Assembly (NCBI RefSeq): GCF_017355985.1
Contig: NZ_JAFIQU010000018.1
Coordinates: 78,364 to 142,363, forward strand
Source of the DNA: Arenibaculum pallidiluteum
GTDB taxonomy: Bacteria; Pseudomonadota; Alphaproteobacteria; Azospirillales; Azospirillaceae
Reading direction: 5' to 3'
Length of the DNA: 64,000 bases
The notes beneath the pieces were generated by a model. The model was not told where the DNA came from and did no database searches. It saw only the letters and a program-made list of their open reading frames with translations. The first letter of the stretch is position 1; each line of letters starts with the position of its first letter. The position numbers and the translations under genes are program-made. This document shows positions 50,919-60,449 of this stretch, piece after piece.

Positions 50919-51965
50919 TCAGGCGAGCAGCCCGAGCTGCTTCATGAAGGCGACCTGACTGTCGAGCACCTTGGTCGCGATCGGCTCGTTCTTCGCGGCC
51001 GCCTTCCAGGCCTCCTGCGCCTTGACGCGGGCCTGCTGGACATCCGCGGCATCCAGCGAGACGACCTCGACGCCCTTGGACCTGTAGGCCGCGATGGCCT
51101 TCACGTCCTGGACCATGATGTGCTGGCGCAGGGACGAGGAGATCTCGCGGGCGGCGACGGCGAGCGCCGCCTTGAACTCGGCCGGAAGCTTCTCGTAGGC
51201 GCCCCGGTTCGCGACGTAGCTGGTGGCCGTGGTCGGCTGGTGGGGGCCGGGCATCACGATGTGCTTGGCGACCTCGGCCAGGCCCGCCTCGAGGTTCGCG
51301 GTCAGGTCGCCGCGGTCGGCAATGTCGATCAGGCCCTTGTCGAGCGCCGAGTAGACCTCGCCCGTCGCCAGCGGCGTGACCGAGACGCCGAGGGCGCCCA
51401 TCACGGTGGAGGCGAGCCCGACGAAGCGGCCCTTCTTCCCGCTCATGTCGGCGACCTTGCGGATCGGGACCTTGGAGTGGATGGGCTCGGCCCCGTAGAC
51501 GGTCGGGGCGACGTAGACGAGCCCCGCCTGCCCGTAGGCCTGCCGCGCCAGGTCGAGCCCGCCGAGCTCGTAGAACCAGGCCTCGAACTGGTCGGGGTCG
51601 GGGAAGCCGAAGGGAACCGTGCTGGTGAAGGCCAGCGCGGGGATCTTCCCGGCCTCGTAGCCGTCGAAGGTCTTCATGAGCTGGAAGGCGCCGCCCCGGA
51701 CGGCGTCGAACATCTGGTTCGCGGGCACGATCTGGCCGGCGGCGAACAGCTGGATCTTGAAGCGGCCGCCGGTGAGTTCGCCGACACGCTGCACGAACCG
51801 CTCCTCGAACTTCTGCGGCGTCGTCCCGCCGTCCCAGAGCGCCTGCATGCGCCAGGTCACGGTCTCCTGCGCGAGGGCGGGCGCCGCAAGCGTCGCGGCC
51901 GCCGCCCCGGCGGTCCCGAGGCCGATAGCCTTGAGGGCGGCGCGCCTGTGGATGATCGACTTCAT
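50919..51965 (-). CDS. dctP: TRAP transporter substrate-binding protein (DctP family)
   Basis: The 348-residue periplasmic receptor carries a Tat-like signal (HRRAALKAIGLGTAGAAAA, cleavage near ALAQ at about 32). Its mature domain is of the TAXI/DctP fold (WRMQALWDGGTTPQKFEERFV, with the conserved arginine region later). It is the specificity subunit; its ligand is not readable from sequence. Context (downstream HMG-CoA reductase) suggests mevalonate or a related branched hydroxy acid. It lies 47 bases after an XRE-cupin regulator gene. Confidence 0.9.
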   Translation of the reverse strand: MKSIIHRRAALKAIGLGTAGAAAATLAAPALAQETVTWRMQALWDGGTTPQKFEERFVQRVGELTGGRFKIQLFAAGQIVPANQMFDAVRGGAFQLMKTFDGYEAGKIPALAFTSTVPFGFPDPDQFEAWFYELGGLDLARQAYGQAGLVYVAPTVYGAEPIHSKVPIRKVADMSGKKGRFVGLASTVMGALGVSVTPLATGEVYSALDKGLIDIADRGDLTANLEAGLAEVAKHIVMPGPHQPTTATSYVANRGAYEKLPAEFKAALAVAAREISSSLRQHIMVQDVKAIAAYRSKGVEVVSLDAADVQQARVKAQEAWKAAAKNEPIATKVLDSQVAFMKQLGLLA

Positions 51966-52012
51966 GGTGCTCTCCCTTTCCCTTTGGTTCGTCTCTTGGT
52001 TGGTCTTCGGAT

Positions 52013-52579
52013 TCAGGGCCGCGGCTGGGCGGGCGGCAGGATGACGACGAGCGCCTTGGCCGTGTCCTTTCCTTCCGCTTCGCCGCGGTGCTCGATCGCG
52101 GCGTCGAAATACACGCAGTCCCCGGCCTCCAGGACGTATTCGGCGCCGGCGTAGAGCCACCGGACGCGGCCTTCGAGCACGAAGAAGATCTCCTGCCCCT
52201 TGTGCCGGTAGAGCAGCTTCGGCCCCGGGGCGACGGGCGGCATGGTCAGGACGAAGACCTCGGCCTGACGGTCGCGCATGCGGTAGCCCACAGATTCAAA
52301 GACGTAGCCGAGCTCTGTTCCGTCGCGGTTGACCGCCCGCCTCTCGCCGGACCGGATCAGCGAAAAGTGTGGGTTTTCGCCGGCGTCGTTGAAGATGTCG
52401 CCCGGGCGCACGCCATAGGCACTGGCAAGGCGCTGGATGATCGCAATGGACGGGATCGCCTTTCCCGACTCGACCTTGGACAAGTACCCCTTGGTGACCT
52501 CGGCGAGATCCGCGGCTTCGGCCAGGCTGCGCCCGGCTTCCATCCGGAGTCTTCTGAGGCTCGCGCCGAGTTCTTCCAC
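52013..52579 (-). CDS. XRE-family regulator with C-terminal cupin
   Basis: The 188-residue protein has an N-terminal lambda-repressor-type helix-turn-helix (LRRLRMEAGRSLAEAADLAEVTKGYLSKVESG). A cupin ligand domain follows (RHKGQEIFFVLEGRVRWLY, then EAGDCVYFDAAIEHRG). Such proteins typically sense a small carbon metabolite and control the neighbouring uptake operon. The GTG at 52579 follows AGGAAA at good spacing; a longer frame from ATG 52642 is possible. It heads the dctPQM-HMG-CoA reductase operon. Confidence 0.87.
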   Translation of the reverse strand: MEELGASLRRLRMEAGRSLAEAADLAEVTKGYLSKVESGKAIPSIAIIQRLASAYGVRPGDIFNDAGENPHFSLIRSGERRAVNRDGTELGYVFESVGYRMRDRQAEVFVLTMPPVAPGPKLLYRHKGQEIFFVLEGRVRWLYAGAEYVLEAGDCVYFDAAIEHRGEAEGKDTAKALVVILPPAQPRP

Positions 52580-52778
52580 GTCCGGGTTTCCTGGGTGTTT
52601 CCTGCACGGAAACAGAATGGAATCGCGCGGGCGCAGCTGCAAGCATTTTGTTTGCCATGCCGATCTTCAGCGGGCGTCGCGGACGGGGCGGCAACTCCCC
52701 GCGTGATCGCCGGGTTGCCGTGCCCACCGTTGCGCGATTGCCTGCACGGGCCGGGCGGTGCTACCTGTAGCCGGTAAT

Positions 52779-52789
52779 TGGTAATACCA
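52779..52789. promoter_or_regulatory. GntR-type operator upstream of glcD
   Basis: TGGTAATACCA is an 11-bp palindrome of the TGGT-N3-ACCA type bound by FadR-subfamily GntR proteins. It lies 25 bases before the glcD ATG. Extended by CYTGTC, the same sequence recurs at 62663 before the GntR gene of the glycerate kinase operon. Confidence 0.72.
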
Positions 52790-52813
52790 CTTGTCCCTGC
52801 CAGGAGAACCGGC

Positions 52814-54301
52814 ATGGAAATGCCGAAGCCGGATGCCGCGGTGCTGGCGCGGCGCGTCGAGCTGATCGGGGCCCTGCGCCGCATCGTTCCCGGCGAGGGC
52901 GTGATCGTCGATGCCGACGAGCTGCGCGCCTACGAATCCGACGGTGTGATGGCCTACCGCCAGATGCCGCTGGTCGTCGTGCTGCCGAGCACGACGGAGC
53001 AGGTCTCCGAGGTGCTGAGGTTCTGCCACGAGGCCGGGGTCAAGGTTGTTCCCCGCGGCGCCGGCACATCGCTCTCGGGTGGGGCCCTGCCGCTGGCCGA
53101 CGGCGTGCTGCTGGGCATGTCCAAGTTCAACCGAATCCTGGAGATCGACTGGGAGGACCGCTGCGTGCGCGTGCAGCCCGGCGTCACGAACCTGGGCATC
53201 ACCACGGCCGTGGCCCATCGCGGCTTCTATTACGCGCCCGACCCGTCCAGCCAGATCGCCTGCACCATCGGCGGCAACGTCGCCGAGAACTCGGGCGGCG
53301 TGCACTGCCTGAAATACGGCCTGACGACCAACAACGTCCTCGGCGTCGAGATGGTGCTGATGAACGGCGAGGTCGTCCGGCTTGGCGGCAAGCACCTGGA
53401 TTCCGAGGGTTACGACCTGCTGGCCGCGGTGACGGGGTCCGAGGGCCTGCTGGGCGTGGTGACCGAGGTCACCGTCCGAATCCTTCCCAAGCCCGAGACG
53501 GCCCGCGCGCTGCTCCTGGGCTTTCCCACCGTCGAGGGCGGCGGGCAGTGCGTGGCCGAGATCATCGCCGCGGGGATCATCCCCGGCGGAATGGAGATGA
53601 TGGACCGGCCGGCGATCCACGCCGCCGAGGATTTCGTCCATGCCGGCTATCCGCTGGATGTGGACGGGCTCCTGATCGTGGAGCTGGACGGGCCCGAGGC
53701 CGAGGTCGACCACCTGATCGCCGAGGTCGAGCGCATCGCCCGCGGCTGCGGGGCAACCTATGCCCGCGTCAGCAGCTCCGAGGAGGAGCGGCTGACCTTC
53801 TGGGCCGGGCGCAAGTCGGCCTTTCCCGCCGTCGGCCAGATCGGGCCCGACTATCTCTGCATGGACGGGACGATCCCGCGCAAGGAGCTGCCGCGGGTCC
53901 TGCGCGCCATGACCGAGATGTCGCAGCGCCACGGGCTCCGCGTCGCCAACGTCTTCCATGCCGGCGACGGCAACCTGCACCCGCTGATCCTCTACGATGC
54001 GAACCGTCCGGGCGAGATCGAGAAGGCCGAGGCGTTCGGGGCCGACATCTTGAAGCTCTGCGTGGATGTCGGCGGGGTCCTGACCGGCGAACACGGCGTC
54101 GGCGTCGAGAAGCGCGACCTGATGCCCTACCAGTTCCAGCCCGAGGATCTGACGCATCAGCAACGGCTGAAATGCGCCTTCGACCCCGACGGGCTGCTGA
54201 ACCCCGGAAAGGTCTTCCCCCAGCTCCACCGCTGCGCCGAGATGGGCCGCCTGCACGTCCATCGCGGCCAGATCCCGTTCCCGGACATCCCGCGGTTCTG
54301 A
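52814..54301 (+). CDS. glcD: Glycolate oxidase subunit GlcD
   Basis: GlcD is the FAD- and substrate-binding subunit of the membrane-associated glycolate dehydrogenase, oxidising glycolate to glyoxylate. The 495 residues have the FAD-binding type 4 domain with PRGAGTSLSGGALP (about 80-93), CTIGGNVAENSGG and a C-terminal cap with VFHAGDGNLHP histidines. ATG 52814 has AGGAG upstream and is preferred over a longer frame from 52778. It is the first gene of glcDEF, just downstream of a GntR-type operator. Confidence 0.94.
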   Translation: MEMPKPDAAVLARRVELIGALRRIVPGEGVIVDADELRAYESDGVMAYRQMPLVVVLPSTTEQVSEVLRFCHEAGVKVVPRGAGTSLSGGALPLADGVLLGMSKFNRILEIDWEDRCVRVQPGVTNLGITTAVAHRGFYYAPDPSSQIACTIGGNVAENSGGVHCLKYGLTTNNVLGVEMVLMNGEVVRLGGKHLDSEGYDLLAAVTGSEGLLGVVTEVTVRILPKPETARALLLGFPTVEGGGQCVAEIIAAGIIPGGMEMMDRPAIHAAEDFVHAGYPLDVDGLLIVELDGPEAEVDHLIAEVERIARGCGATYARVSSSEEERLTFWAGRKSAFPAVGQIGPDYLCMDGTIPRKELPRVLRAMTEMSQRHGLRVANVFHAGDGNLHPLILYDANRPGEIEKAEAFGADILKLCVDVGGVLTGEHGVGVEKRDLMPYQFQPEDLTHQQRLKCAFDPDGLLNPGKVFPQLHRCAEMGRLHVHRGQIPFPDIPRF

Positions 54302-54305
54302 GGTC

Positions 54306-55562
54306 ATGACGAGCGTCCAAACCCCCGCACAGGACGGCGCCCCCACGGGCCCGTCCGTGCTGAAGCCCGCGACCGAGGCCCAGGCGCACGAGGTCCTGCG
54401 CTGGGCCGTCGCCGAGGAGCAGCCGGTGGAACTCGTCGGCGGCGGCACCAAGCGCGCCATCGGGCGCCCGGTCCAGGCCGCGCACAGGCTAGACTTCTCG
54501 GGACTGCGCGGGATCTCCCTCTACGAGCCCGAGGAACTCGTGCTCTCCGCTGCGGCGGGGACGCCGCTGGCCGAGATCGAGGCCACGCTCGCCGCGCGGC
54601 GCCAGCAGCTCGCCTTCGAGCCCGCCGATCCCGGCCCGCTGTTCGGCCGGCCGGCAGGGACCCAGACGCTGGGCGGGGTCGTTTCCGCGAACCTGTCGGG
54701 ACCGAGGCGCATCAAGGCCGGGGCCGCGCGCGACCACGTGCTGGGGTGCCGGGCGGTCAGCGGCCATGGCGAGCTGTTCAAGGCCGGCGGGCGCGTCGTC
54801 AAGAACGTCACGGGCTACGACCTGCCCAAGCTGTTCACGGGTGCCTGGGGCACGCTGGTCGCGCTCACCGAGGTGACGCTGAAGGTGCTGCCGGCCCCCG
54901 AGCACGAGCGCACGCTGCTGCTGCTGGGCCTCGATGACGCGGCGGCGATCCAGGCCTTGTCGTCGGCGCTCTGCAGCCCGCACGAGGTCGCGGGAGCCGC
55001 GCATCTCCCGGCGGCCATGGCCGCGGGGATCCCCGGCGCGGCCGAGCAGGGCGCGGCGGTCACGGCCATCCGGCTCGAAGGCTTCGCGCCCTCGGTCGCC
55101 TACAGGGCCGGCCTGCTCGAGAAGGCGCTGGGCGGGAAGGCCGCGACCGCGGCGCTCGAAGGTGGGGCGTCCGCCGCATTCTGGCGCGCCGTCAGGGACG
55201 TTGCGCCGTTCGTGGCACGGCCCGAGCGGGCGGTCTGGCGAATCTCGGTCGCACCCAGGCGCGGCCCGGCCGTGCTGGGCGAGCTGGCCGCGCGCCTGGG
55301 CGCGGAAGGGTATTACGATTGGGGCGGCGGGCTGATCTGGCTGGGCACCGATCCCGCGGGTGACGCTGGCGCAGCCGCGGTCCGTGCTGCCGTCGGCGGC
55401 GAGGGCCATGCGACGCTGCTGCGCGCGCCCGAGGCCGTTCGCACGGCGGTGCCGGTCTTCCATCCGCAGGCGCCGGCTCTCGCGGCGCTGTCGGCCCGCG
55501 TCAAGCAGACCTACGACCCACGGGACATCCTGAACCCCGGACGAATGACCGCGGGGATCTGA
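54306..55562 (+). CDS. glcE: Glycolate oxidase FAD-binding subunit GlcE
   Basis: GlcE is a second FAD-binding type 4 subunit required for glycolate oxidation. The 418-residue protein has the N-terminal VELVGGGTKRAIGRP flavin loop, the GTQTLGGVVSANLSGPRRIKAG region and GGRVVKNVTGYDLPKLFTGAWG (about 160-180). Length is a little above the usual 350-400. The gene begins four bases after glcD. Confidence 0.93.
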   Translation: MTSVQTPAQDGAPTGPSVLKPATEAQAHEVLRWAVAEEQPVELVGGGTKRAIGRPVQAAHRLDFSGLRGISLYEPEELVLSAAAGTPLAEIEATLAARRQQLAFEPADPGPLFGRPAGTQTLGGVVSANLSGPRRIKAGAARDHVLGCRAVSGHGELFKAGGRVVKNVTGYDLPKLFTGAWGTLVALTEVTLKVLPAPEHERTLLLLGLDDAAAIQALSSALCSPHEVAGAAHLPAAMAAGIPGAAEQGAAVTAIRLEGFAPSVAYRAGLLEKALGGKAATAALEGGASAAFWRAVRDVAPFVARPERAVWRISVAPRRGPAVLGELAARLGAEGYYDWGGGLIWLGTDPAGDAGAAAVRAAVGGEGHATLLRAPEAVRTAVPVFHPQAPALAALSARVKQTYDPRDILNPGRMTAGI

Positions 55563-55569
55563 GGACCAC

Positions 55570-56904
55570 ATGCAGACGAACTTCACGCTCGCACAGCTCG
55601 CCGATCCGGAGATGCGGGAATCCGAGCAGATCCTGCGGCGCTGCGTTCATTGCGGCTTCTGCACGGCGACGTGCCCGACCTATGTCCTGCTGGGCGACGA
55701 GCTCGACAGCCCGCGCGGGCGCATCTACCAGATCAAGGACATGCTGGAGGGCGGCAAGCCCGCGCCTGACAGCGTGGTCAAGCACTTGGACCGCTGCCTG
55801 TCCTGCCTGTCCTGCATGACGACCTGCCCCTCGGGCGTGCACTACATGCACCTGATCGACCACGCCCGGGCCTATATCGAGGAGACGCACGCGCGGCCGC
55901 TGCCGGACCGCCTGCAGCGCCTGATGCTGCGGATCCTGCTGCCGCGCCCCTGGCTCTTCCGGATGGCGCTGATCGGCGCGCAGGCCGCGCGGCCCTTCCG
56001 CCGGCTGCTGCCGACGCGGCTCGCCGCGATGCTGGAGCTGGCACCGCGCCGCCTGCCGGGCCCGAGCGCCGTGGACCGGCCCCAGACGATCCCCGCCGAG
56101 GGCCAGCGCCGCATGCGCGTCGCGCTGCTGAACGGCTGCGCTCAGCAGGTCCTGAACACCGCAATCAACGAGGCGACGGTGCGCCTGCTCACCCGCCACG
56201 GCATCGAGGTCGTGGTGGCCGAGGGCGCGGGCTGCTGCGGCGCCATCACCCACCACATGGGCGACGGGCAGGGCTCGCACGCCATGGCGCGCCGGAACAT
56301 CGACGCCTGGACCCGCGAGATCGAGCGCGGCGGGCTCGATGCGGTGGTGATCAACGCCTCGGGCTGCGGCACCACGGTGAAGGACTACGGACACATGTTC
56401 CGCGAGGATGCCGCCTATGCCGCGAAGGCGGCGCGGATCGCGGGCCTCGCCAAGGACGTGACCGAGCTGCTGGCCGGAATCGGCTTGAAGGAGCCGGTCG
56501 TCCTGACGGGGCAGGTGGTGGCCTATCACGCCGCCTGCTCGATGCAGCACGGGCAGCGGCTGCGCACGCAGCCCAAGGCCCTGCTCCAGGCCGCGGGGTT
56601 CAAGGTCGCCGAGATCCCGGAAGGGCATCTCTGCTGCGGATCCGCGGGAACCTACAACCTGCTGCAGCCCGTGATCGCGGGGCAGCTTCGCGACCGCAAG
56701 GTCCGCAACATCGAAAGCCTGTCGCCGCAGGTCGTCGCCACCGGCAACATCGGCTGCATGACCCAGATCGCCTCGGGCACGGAGATCCCGGTGATCCATA
56801 CCGTCGAGCTGCTGGACTGGGCGACGGGCGGGCCGCTTCCGGCGGAGCTACAGGGCCGTGCGGGCTGGTCGGCGCCCGCGGTCCAGGCCGCCGCCGCGGA
56901 GTAG
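55570..56904 (+). CDS. glcF: Glycolate oxidase iron-sulfur subunit GlcF
   Basis: GlcF carries the electron-transfer clusters of glycolate dehydrogenase. The 444 residues have two ferredoxin-type 4Fe-4S motifs, CVHCGFCTATCPTY (about 22-35) and CLSCLSCMTTCPSG (about 76-89). They are followed by two cysteine-rich CCG domains with GCCGAITHHMG and CCGSAGTYNLL. It starts seven bases after glcE and is followed 35 bases later by a hydrolase gene. Confidence 0.95.
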   Translation: MQTNFTLAQLADPEMRESEQILRRCVHCGFCTATCPTYVLLGDELDSPRGRIYQIKDMLEGGKPAPDSVVKHLDRCLSCLSCMTTCPSGVHYMHLIDHARAYIEETHARPLPDRLQRLMLRILLPRPWLFRMALIGAQAARPFRRLLPTRLAAMLELAPRRLPGPSAVDRPQTIPAEGQRRMRVALLNGCAQQVLNTAINEATVRLLTRHGIEVVVAEGAGCCGAITHHMGDGQGSHAMARRNIDAWTREIERGGLDAVVINASGCGTTVKDYGHMFREDAAYAAKAARIAGLAKDVTELLAGIGLKEPVVLTGQVVAYHAACSMQHGQRLRTQPKALLQAAGFKVAEIPEGHLCCGSAGTYNLLQPVIAGQLRDRKVRNIESLSPQVVATGNIGCMTQIASGTEIPVIHTVELLDWATGGPLPAELQGRAGWSAPAVQAAAAE

Positions 56905-56939
56905 GGGGCCAGGGAGGCTGCAGGGGGAGAGGGGAAGGC

Positions 56940-57788
56940 ATGCCGTACCGGGACTTCGCCACGCAGGAGGCCATCGACCGCGAATACAACCCGCGCCTGT
57001 CCGTCGCCGGCATCGACGAGGTGATGGCCGGCTGGGCGCGGCGCAGCGAGGCGCTGCGCGCGAACGCGTCGCCCCGCCTCGGACTTCGCTTCGGCCCGAC
57101 CCTGGCCGAATATCTCGACGTCTTCCCCTGCGGCACGTCCGGCGCGCCGATCCATCTCTTCATCCATGGCGGCTACTGGCGCGCGCTGTCGGCGCGCGAC
57201 TTCAGCTTCGTCGCCGAGGCGCCGCTGGCGCGCGGCCAGCATTGCGTGGTCGTCAACTACGCCCTCTGTCCGCAGGTGACGATCCCGGAGATCGTGCGCC
57301 AGGTCCGCGGCGCGCTGGCCTGGACCTGGGAGAACGCGGCGAGCTTCGGCGGCGACCGGGACAGCATCACCGTGTCCGGGCATTCCGCCGGCGGCCATCT
57401 GACGGCACGTCTCCTGGAGACCGCCTGGGAGCGCGACTACGGCCTCCCCGCGGCGCCGGTCCGCGGCGCGGTGGCGATCAGCGGCCTCTTCGACCTGGAG
57501 CCGCTGCGCTGGAGCTGGCTGCAGCCGGCCCTGCAGATCACCCCCGGTACCGTGGAGCGGGAAAGCCCCGTCCGGCGGCCGCACCGCGTGGCCGTGCCCT
57601 TCGTGGCCGCCGTCGGCGGGGCCGAGAGCGCGGAGTTCCGCCGCCAGTCCGCGGACTACGCCACCCAGATTGCCGCGGCCGGCCTGCCGGCCCGCTGCCT
57701 GGAGGTGCCGGGCTGCGACCACTTCTCGGTGCTGGAGATGCTGGCCGACCCTGCGGGCACGCTCTGGCAGGCGGTCGAGGCGCTCTGA
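56940..57788 (+). CDS. Alpha/beta hydrolase, arylformamidase-like
   Basis: The 282-residue enzyme has the oxyanion motif HGGYW (about 71-75), the nucleophile in GHSAGGHL (about 147-154) and a catalytic histidine in GCDHFSVLEML near the end. HGGYW places it with kynurenine-formamidase-like (KFA/carboxylesterase) hydrolases. It may belong to the glcDEF transcript (35-base gap) although no functional link is known. The substrate is uncertain. Confidence 0.83.
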   Translation: MPYRDFATQEAIDREYNPRLSVAGIDEVMAGWARRSEALRANASPRLGLRFGPTLAEYLDVFPCGTSGAPIHLFIHGGYWRALSARDFSFVAEAPLARGQHCVVVNYALCPQVTIPEIVRQVRGALAWTWENAASFGGDRDSITVSGHSAGGHLTARLLETAWERDYGLPAAPVRGAVAISGLFDLEPLRWSWLQPALQITPGTVERESPVRRPHRVAVPFVAAVGGAESAEFRRQSADYATQIAAAGLPARCLEVPGCDHFSVLEMLADPAGTLWQAVEAL

Positions 57789-57803
57789 GCGGCGGCGTGG
57801 CGT

Positions 57804-58775
57804 CTAAAGCGCGTAGGGCCACTCCGCCGGGACGAAACGGTATTCGGACCCCTCGCGAACGACATGGCCAAAGCCCGGGAAGGGCATGTGCATTCCCGCC
57901 ACCATCACGCGGTCGGCCGCGGCCCGGTCGAAGATCCGCCTGCGCGTCTGCGCGGCCTGCTGCGGATCGACGTCGAAGCTCATGCTCCAGTCGGGCCGGG
58001 CGAACTGATAGGTCGCGAGATGGACCGTGTCCGCCCAGATCAGCAGCGCCTCGCCGCCGGACTCCACGACGAACCCCGCATGCCCGGGCGTATGCCCCGG
58101 CAGCGGCACGGAACGGATCGAGCCGACGGCCTGTCCCTCGCCGGCGATGCGCCGCAGGCGTCCGGCATAAGCCGCGGCGGCGTTCCGTGCGCCCAGGAAG
58201 AACGACCGGAATTCCGACGGTGCCTGGTTCATCACCGAATCGTCGTGCCAGAATACGTAGTCGGCTTCCGTGACCACGAGCTCGGCGTTCGGAAACAGCG
58301 CCTGACCGGTCGGCGTCAGCGCCCCGGCGATGTGGTCGGGGTGCATATGGGTGATCAGCACCGTGTCCACCTGGGCCGGTCCAACTCCCGCCGCTGCGAG
58401 CGCGGCCGGCAGCTGGCCGAGCGTCGGCCCCATGCTGGTGGAGGTGCCGGCGTCGACGAGCACCAGGCGGTCGCCGAGATTCACGAGATAGGCGTTCACC
58501 GGAGTCCTCCGGGGCCCGGGGCTCTGATGCGCGGCCGAGGCCAGCGCCGCGACGGTCGCGCCGTCGGCCCCGACCAGAAAGTCCGGAGGCATGTCGATAT
58601 AGCCGTCGAGCAGGGCCGTCACCTCCACCGAGCCGACCTTGCGGCGTATCGCGCCGGGTATTGGGGCGCCCGCCATGGGCGCGAGGGCGAAGGCTGGGAC
58701 CGCGCCTCCGGAAAGGGCCGTGCCGGCGGCGACGAAGCCGGTGGCTGCGAGGAAGCCGCGACGGGAGAGCGCCAT
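57804..58775 (-). CDS. Tat-exported metallo-beta-lactamase-fold hydrolase
   Basis: This 323-residue protein has a twin-arginine signal (SRRGFLAATGFVAAGTALS) and the MBL-fold metal motif HMHPDH (about 143-148). Further metal ligands lie in LPGHTPGH and a later WADTVH aspartate/histidine region. It belongs with quorum-quenching lactonase-like or generic MBL hydrolases exported to the periplasm. It stands alone, convergent with the hydrolase gene. The substrate is unknown. Confidence 0.86.
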   Translation of the reverse strand: MALSRRGFLAATGFVAAGTALSGGAVPAFALAPMAGAPIPGAIRRKVGSVEVTALLDGYIDMPPDFLVGADGATVAALASAAHQSPGPRRTPVNAYLVNLGDRLVLVDAGTSTSMGPTLGQLPAALAAAGVGPAQVDTVLITHMHPDHIAGALTPTGQALFPNAELVVTEADYVFWHDDSVMNQAPSEFRSFFLGARNAAAAYAGRLRRIAGEGQAVGSIRSVPLPGHTPGHAGFVVESGGEALLIWADTVHLATYQFARPDWSMSFDVDPQQAAQTRRRIFDRAAADRVMVAGMHMPFPGFGHVVREGSEYRFVPAEWPYAL

Positions 58776-59003
58776 GGGAAGACCTCCTGGAGACGGGCGG
58801 CGGAGCCGGCATGAAGGGGATCGGACGTGCCTGGCGTCCCTGCTTCGCGGCGGCGCCGGCAGCCTGTCCAGCCAGAATATTGCCGGCCGTCGGAGTCACC
58901 AAGGACGCAGGCGGCATAGCGCGCCGCGTCCCTGGATCTCGTGACGGAGCCTTCTTCGCGGCGCTCCGGACCGGTTGGGTGAGGGGGCGCTGCGGACCTG
59001 CCG

Positions 59004-60449
59004 CTACTGCGCCTCGACCCAGGCGATGCGCAGCGAGTTCGTGTTCCCGGGCGTCCCGAAGGGAATGCCGGCGGTGATCACCAGCCGCTGGCCCGCAGCC
59101 GCGATGCCGTCCTTGAAGGCGATGCGGCAGGCCTTCTGCGCCATCTCGGCGAAGCTGCTGACATCGCCCGTGGTCACGCAGTGCACCCCGTAGCTCACCG
59201 CCAGGCGCCGCGCCGTCCCCATTTCGGAGGTCAGGCACAGGATCGGCACCTCGGGGCGTTCGCGCGCGGCGCGCAGCGCGGTCGAGCCCGAGGTCGTGTA
59301 GGTGACGATCGCCGCCGCCGAGATGGTCGAGGCGACCTGGCGCGCCGCGGCCGTGATCGCGTCGGCCGAGGTCCGCTGCGGGGCCGGATGCTGCGCATCC
59401 ATCACCAGCCGGTAGGAGGGGTCGTGCTCCACCCGTCGGCAGATGCGGTCCATCATCGAGACCGCCTCGATGGGATAGGCGCCGGTCGCCGTCTCGGCCG
59501 AGAGCATCACCGCATCGGTGCCGTCGTAGACGGCAGTGGCCACGTCCGAGGCCTCGGCCCGGGTCGGCGTCGGGGCCGAGATCATGCTCTCCAGCATCTG
59601 GGTCGCGACGACCACGGGCTTTCCGGCCAGCCGCGCCTCGCGGACGATGCGCTTCTGGATCGACGGCACGTCCTCGGCCGGCATCTCGACGCCGAGATCG
59701 CCGCGCGCGACCATCACGGCATCCGACATCTCGATGATCTCCTCGAGATGCTGGATCGCCGAGGGCTTTTCGAGCTTGGCCATCAGCGCCGCGCGGCTTG
59801 CAATCAGGCGCCGCGCCTCGGCGATGTCCTCGGGCCGCTGTACGAAGCTCAGCGCGACCCAGTCCACGCCGATCTCCAGCGCGTAGCGCAGGTCGTCGCG
59901 GTCCTTGGGCGTCAGCGGCGAGAGCGGAAGCACCACGCCCGGGACGTTCACGCCCTTGCGGTCCGACAGCTCGGTACCCGAGACGACCTCCGTGTCCGCG
60001 AAGTCGGCCCCGTGGCGCACCACCTTCAGGCGGGCGCGGCCGTCGTTCAGCAGCAGGTCGGCGCCTGGGACGAGCGCCGCGAAGATCTCGGGGTGCAGCA
60101 GCGGCGCGCGGCGCGTGTCGCCCGGCGTCGGGTCCAGGTCCAGGCGGAACGGCATGCCGGGGGTGAGCGCGATGGGCCCATTGGCGAAGGTGCCGATGCG
60201 GAGCTTGGGCCCCTGCAGGTCGGCGAGTGCCGCGATCGGGCGGCCGGTCTCATGCTCGATCTCGCGGATGATGGCGAGCCGCTTGCCGTGGTCCTCCTGC
60301 TTGCCGTGGCTGAAGTTCAGGCGGAAGACGTCGACCCCGGCATCGAACAGCGCCCGGATGCGTTCCGGCGACGAGGTCCCCGGGCCGAGCGTGGCGACGA
60401 TCTTCGTCGAGCGTTGACGTCGATGTTCGCCGGCTGCCTTGTGCTTCAT
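59004..60449 (-). CDS. pyk: Pyruvate kinase
   Basis: Pyruvate kinase converts phosphoenolpyruvate and ADP to pyruvate and ATP. The 481 residues show STKIVATLGPGTSSPERI at the N-terminus, the substrate/K+ loop VFRLNFSHG, the active-site MAKLEKPSAIQHLEEI and the MVARGDLGVEMP block, and the C-terminal allosteric domain. The ATG at 60449 overlaps the glycerate kinase stop (ATGA). Co-operonic position with glycerate 2-kinase suggests dedicated flow of 2-phosphoglycerate to pyruvate, together with enolase encoded elsewhere. Confidence 0.96.
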   Translation of the reverse strand: MKHKAAGEHRRQRSTKIVATLGPGTSSPERIRALFDAGVDVFRLNFSHGKQEDHGKRLAIIREIEHETGRPIAALADLQGPKLRIGTFANGPIALTPGMPFRLDLDPTPGDTRRAPLLHPEIFAALVPGADLLLNDGRARLKVVRHGADFADTEVVSGTELSDRKGVNVPGVVLPLSPLTPKDRDDLRYALEIGVDWVALSFVQRPEDIAEARRLIASRAALMAKLEKPSAIQHLEEIIEMSDAVMVARGDLGVEMPAEDVPSIQKRIVREARLAGKPVVVATQMLESMISAPTPTRAEASDVATAVYDGTDAVMLSAETATGAYPIEAVSMMDRICRRVEHDPSYRLVMDAQHPAPQRTSADAITAAARQVASTISAAAIVTYTTSGSTALRAARERPEVPILCLTSEMGTARRLAVSYGVHCVTTGDVSSFAEMAQKACRIAFKDGIAAAGQRLVITAGIPFGTPGNTNSLRIAWVEAQ

